DNA of 53,312 nucleotides, from positions 1-53,312 of the forward strand of contig JAJYSP010000019.1 of the NCBI GenBank assembly GCA_021793515.1, in the 5' to 3' direction. The stretch is from Actinomycetes bacterium. Its GTDB lineage: Bacteria > Actinomycetota > Acidimicrobiia > Acidimicrobiales > RAAP-2. A program made the translations under genes and the position numbers. Numbering within the stretch: the first letter of the stretch is position 1; each line of letters starts with the position of its first letter. Positions 52,339 through 53,312 of this stretch are shown piece after piece. The notes under the pieces were generated by a model, which was given only the letters and a program-made list of their open reading frames with translations, had not been told where the DNA came from and did no database searches.

Positions 52339-53141
52339 CCGTGATGAGGAGTGCGATCTACGAAGGGGTGGTGCGGCACCGACGCACGACGCCCGTTGGC
52401 CACGAGTTCTCATATCGGCTGTACCTCCCGCTCATCGATCTGAGCGAGGCCCATGCGGTCATGTCGCGTCACCCGTGGTGGTCCATCGAACAACGTCGAC
52501 CCGTGCGTTTTCGGCGCGACGATTACCTCGGGCCCGTGGACGTGCCACTCGACACCGCGGTTCGTGACGCGGTCGAGAGACAACTGGGGTGGCGCCCGAA
52601 CGGTGACGTCGCGGTGCTGGCCCATCCACGGACGTGGGGGTGGCTGTTCAATCCCATCGCCCTCTACTTCTGCTACGACCTGACGGGGGAGCGCGTCGAG
52701 GCGCTCGTGGCCGAGGTGACCAACACGCCGTGGCACGAACGGCACGTCTACGTGATGGGCGCGCCGGGTACGCATCGATTGACCAAGGCGATGCACGTGT
52801 CGCCGTTCATGGGCATGGACGCCTTCTATGAATTCGACTACGCCACGCCCGGAGACGATTTGGTCGTCTCGGTGGATGTCTATGAGGGGGGCGCGCTCGT
52901 CCTGGCGACGTCGCTGCAGTTGACGCGTCACGAAATGAATCGACGAACGATGGGTCGCGTGCTGTGGAACTATCCACTGATGACGTGGCGGGTGACGCTG
53001 GGTATCTATCGCCAGGCCCTCGCGCTGCGGCGTCGAGGGGTCCCATTCGTGGCCCATCCGCCGAAAGTCCGAGAGCTCGAGGGCGCCCGAGAACGCGGCG
53101 TGTCGGACCGAGACGAGATGCGGGAGGTTCATGATGCGTGA
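52335..53141 (+). CDS. DUF1365 family protein
   Basis: A 268-residue protein of the DUF1365 family: SAIYEGVVRHRRTTPVGHEF with its R-H-R-R and H-x-F pattern, YRLYLPLIDLSE, HPRTWGWLFNPIALYFCYD, EVTNTPWHERHVYVM, and KAMHVSPFMGMDAFYEF. The family always travels with the FAD oxidoreductase and a CFA-type methyltransferase; a role in lipid modification is thought likely, but the reaction is not known to me. GTG at 52335 overlaps the previous stop; ATG at 52344 is an alternative. Its end overlaps the next gene's ATG. Confidence 0.92.
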   Translation: MTVMRSAIYEGVVRHRRTTPVGHEFSYRLYLPLIDLSEAHAVMSRHPWWSIEQRRPVRFRRDDYLGPVDVPLDTAVRDAVERQLGWRPNGDVAVLAHPRTWGWLFNPIALYFCYDLTGERVEALVAEVTNTPWHERHVYVMGAPGTHRLTKAMHVSPFMGMDAFYEFDYATPGDDLVVSVDVYEGGALVLATSLQLTRHEMNRRTMGRVLWNYPLMTWRVTLGIYRQALALRRRGVPFVAHPPKVRELEGARERGVSDRDEMREVHDA

Positions 53142-53312
53142 ACGCGTGGGGTCGAATTCGGTCAGTCATCCCTTGACCTACGGTGAGTCGGTCAATGGGT
53201 CGGCCCGTCGGGCGTGGCTGGCGCGACGGGTGCTGTTACTCCTCGGAGCCCGCTCCCGGGGCGGTCGACTGGTCGTGGACGAGCCCGGGGCAACAGGGCA
53301 GTTCGGACGGGG
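53134..53312 (+). CDS. Probable CFA-type SAM-dependent methyltransferase, N-terminal part (partial)
   Basis: A frame opens at the ATG at 53134, after GGGAGG, overlapping the DUF1365 end by 8 bases, and runs off the window after 59 codons. The segment RRAWLARRVLLLLGARSRGG followed by RLVVDEPGATGQFG resembles the N-terminus of cyclopropane-fatty-acyl-phospholipid synthase-type proteins before the methyltransferase core. The assignment is mostly from the gene neighbourhood, as this family normally follows DUF1365. No SAM-binding motif is within the visible part. Confidence 0.5.
   Translation, partial: MRERVGSNSVSHPLTYGESVNGSARRAWLARRVLLLLGARSRGGRLVVDEPGATGQFGR

Overview
The window is a very GC-rich, densely packed bacterial chromosome segment. 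Gene content and order point to the phylum Actinobacteria (Actinomycetota). The first 10 kb (prs end, rplY, pth, mfd, a PpiC-like protein, mazG, eno, a FtsB/DivIC-like protein, DUF501, ppx) follows the order known from mycobacteria. It also carries F420 genes (cofD/cofE), DUF5719 next to a large glycosyltransferase, and manB next to a Trm112-like gene. Many leaderless starts (a TANNNT -10 box 6-7 bases before ATG/GTG/TTG) fit the same phylum. A deep-branching class such as Acidimicrobiia is my guess; the sequence alone does not prove it.

Layout. 1-11 kb: housekeeping genes for translation, repair, nucleotide clean-up, glycolysis, division and polyphosphate, nearly all on the + strand with 4-base overlaps. 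11-13.2 kb (-): a DPM1-like glycosyltransferase and a secreted NlpC/P60 cell-wall hydrolase. 13.3 kb: an odd tRNA with a UAA anticodon and a short variable loop. 13.4-16.9 kb: a membrane protein, a GDP-mannose pyrophosphorylase-type enzyme, and the F420 genes cofE and cofD. 16.9-18.2 kb: a scar with decayed IS5-type and TnpB-type transposase fragments around a GNAT gene. 18.2-34.5 kb: a surface-polysaccharide block (three GT-B glycosyltransferases, an Rmd-like reductase, a 1079-residue GT2/membrane fusion, DUF5719, an 817-residue membrane protein, phosphomannomutase, a Trm112-like protein), interrupted by ftsH and a CPBP protease. 34.5-38.1 kb (-): PPK2, an F420-dependent LLM oxidoreductase, an archaeal-type riboflavin synthase and a thiolase. 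38.2-45.5 kb: more envelope genes (phosphodiester glycosidase, CapA, a secreted protein, a YfhO-like protein, a GT2) and a GNAT. 45.6-48.5 kb: a phosphate-type MFS transporter behind a PHO-box-like site, an SDR without the usual YxxxK, and a CopD-like membrane protein. 48.5-49.8 kb: a 49-codon gene and a helical/Cys-rich/PDZ protein of unknown role. 49.9 kb to the end: a divergent cluster of SDR, FAD oxidoreductase, DUF1365 and the start of a probable CFA-type methyltransferase.

How the parts fit. PMM (ManB), the ManC-type enzyme and the Rmd-type reductase suggest GDP-mannose and GDP-deoxyhexose supply to the glycosyltransferases; the GMD dehydratase is not in the window. CofD/CofE make F420, which the LLM oxidoreductase may use. 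Riboflavin synthase acts beside the branch point that feeds the F420 chromophore. Ppx, PPK2 and the putative PHO-box transporter suggest active phosphate and polyphosphate management. The last cluster resembles lipid-modifying, light- or oxidative-stress-linked clusters of other bacteria.

The most notable items are the archaeal-type riboflavin synthase, the short-armed tRNA-Leu(UAA), the PHO-box-like site, the inverted repeat over the PPK2 ribosome site, and the helical/Cys-rich/PDZ protein. No CRISPR array, rRNA, prophage, origin or convincing riboswitch was seen.
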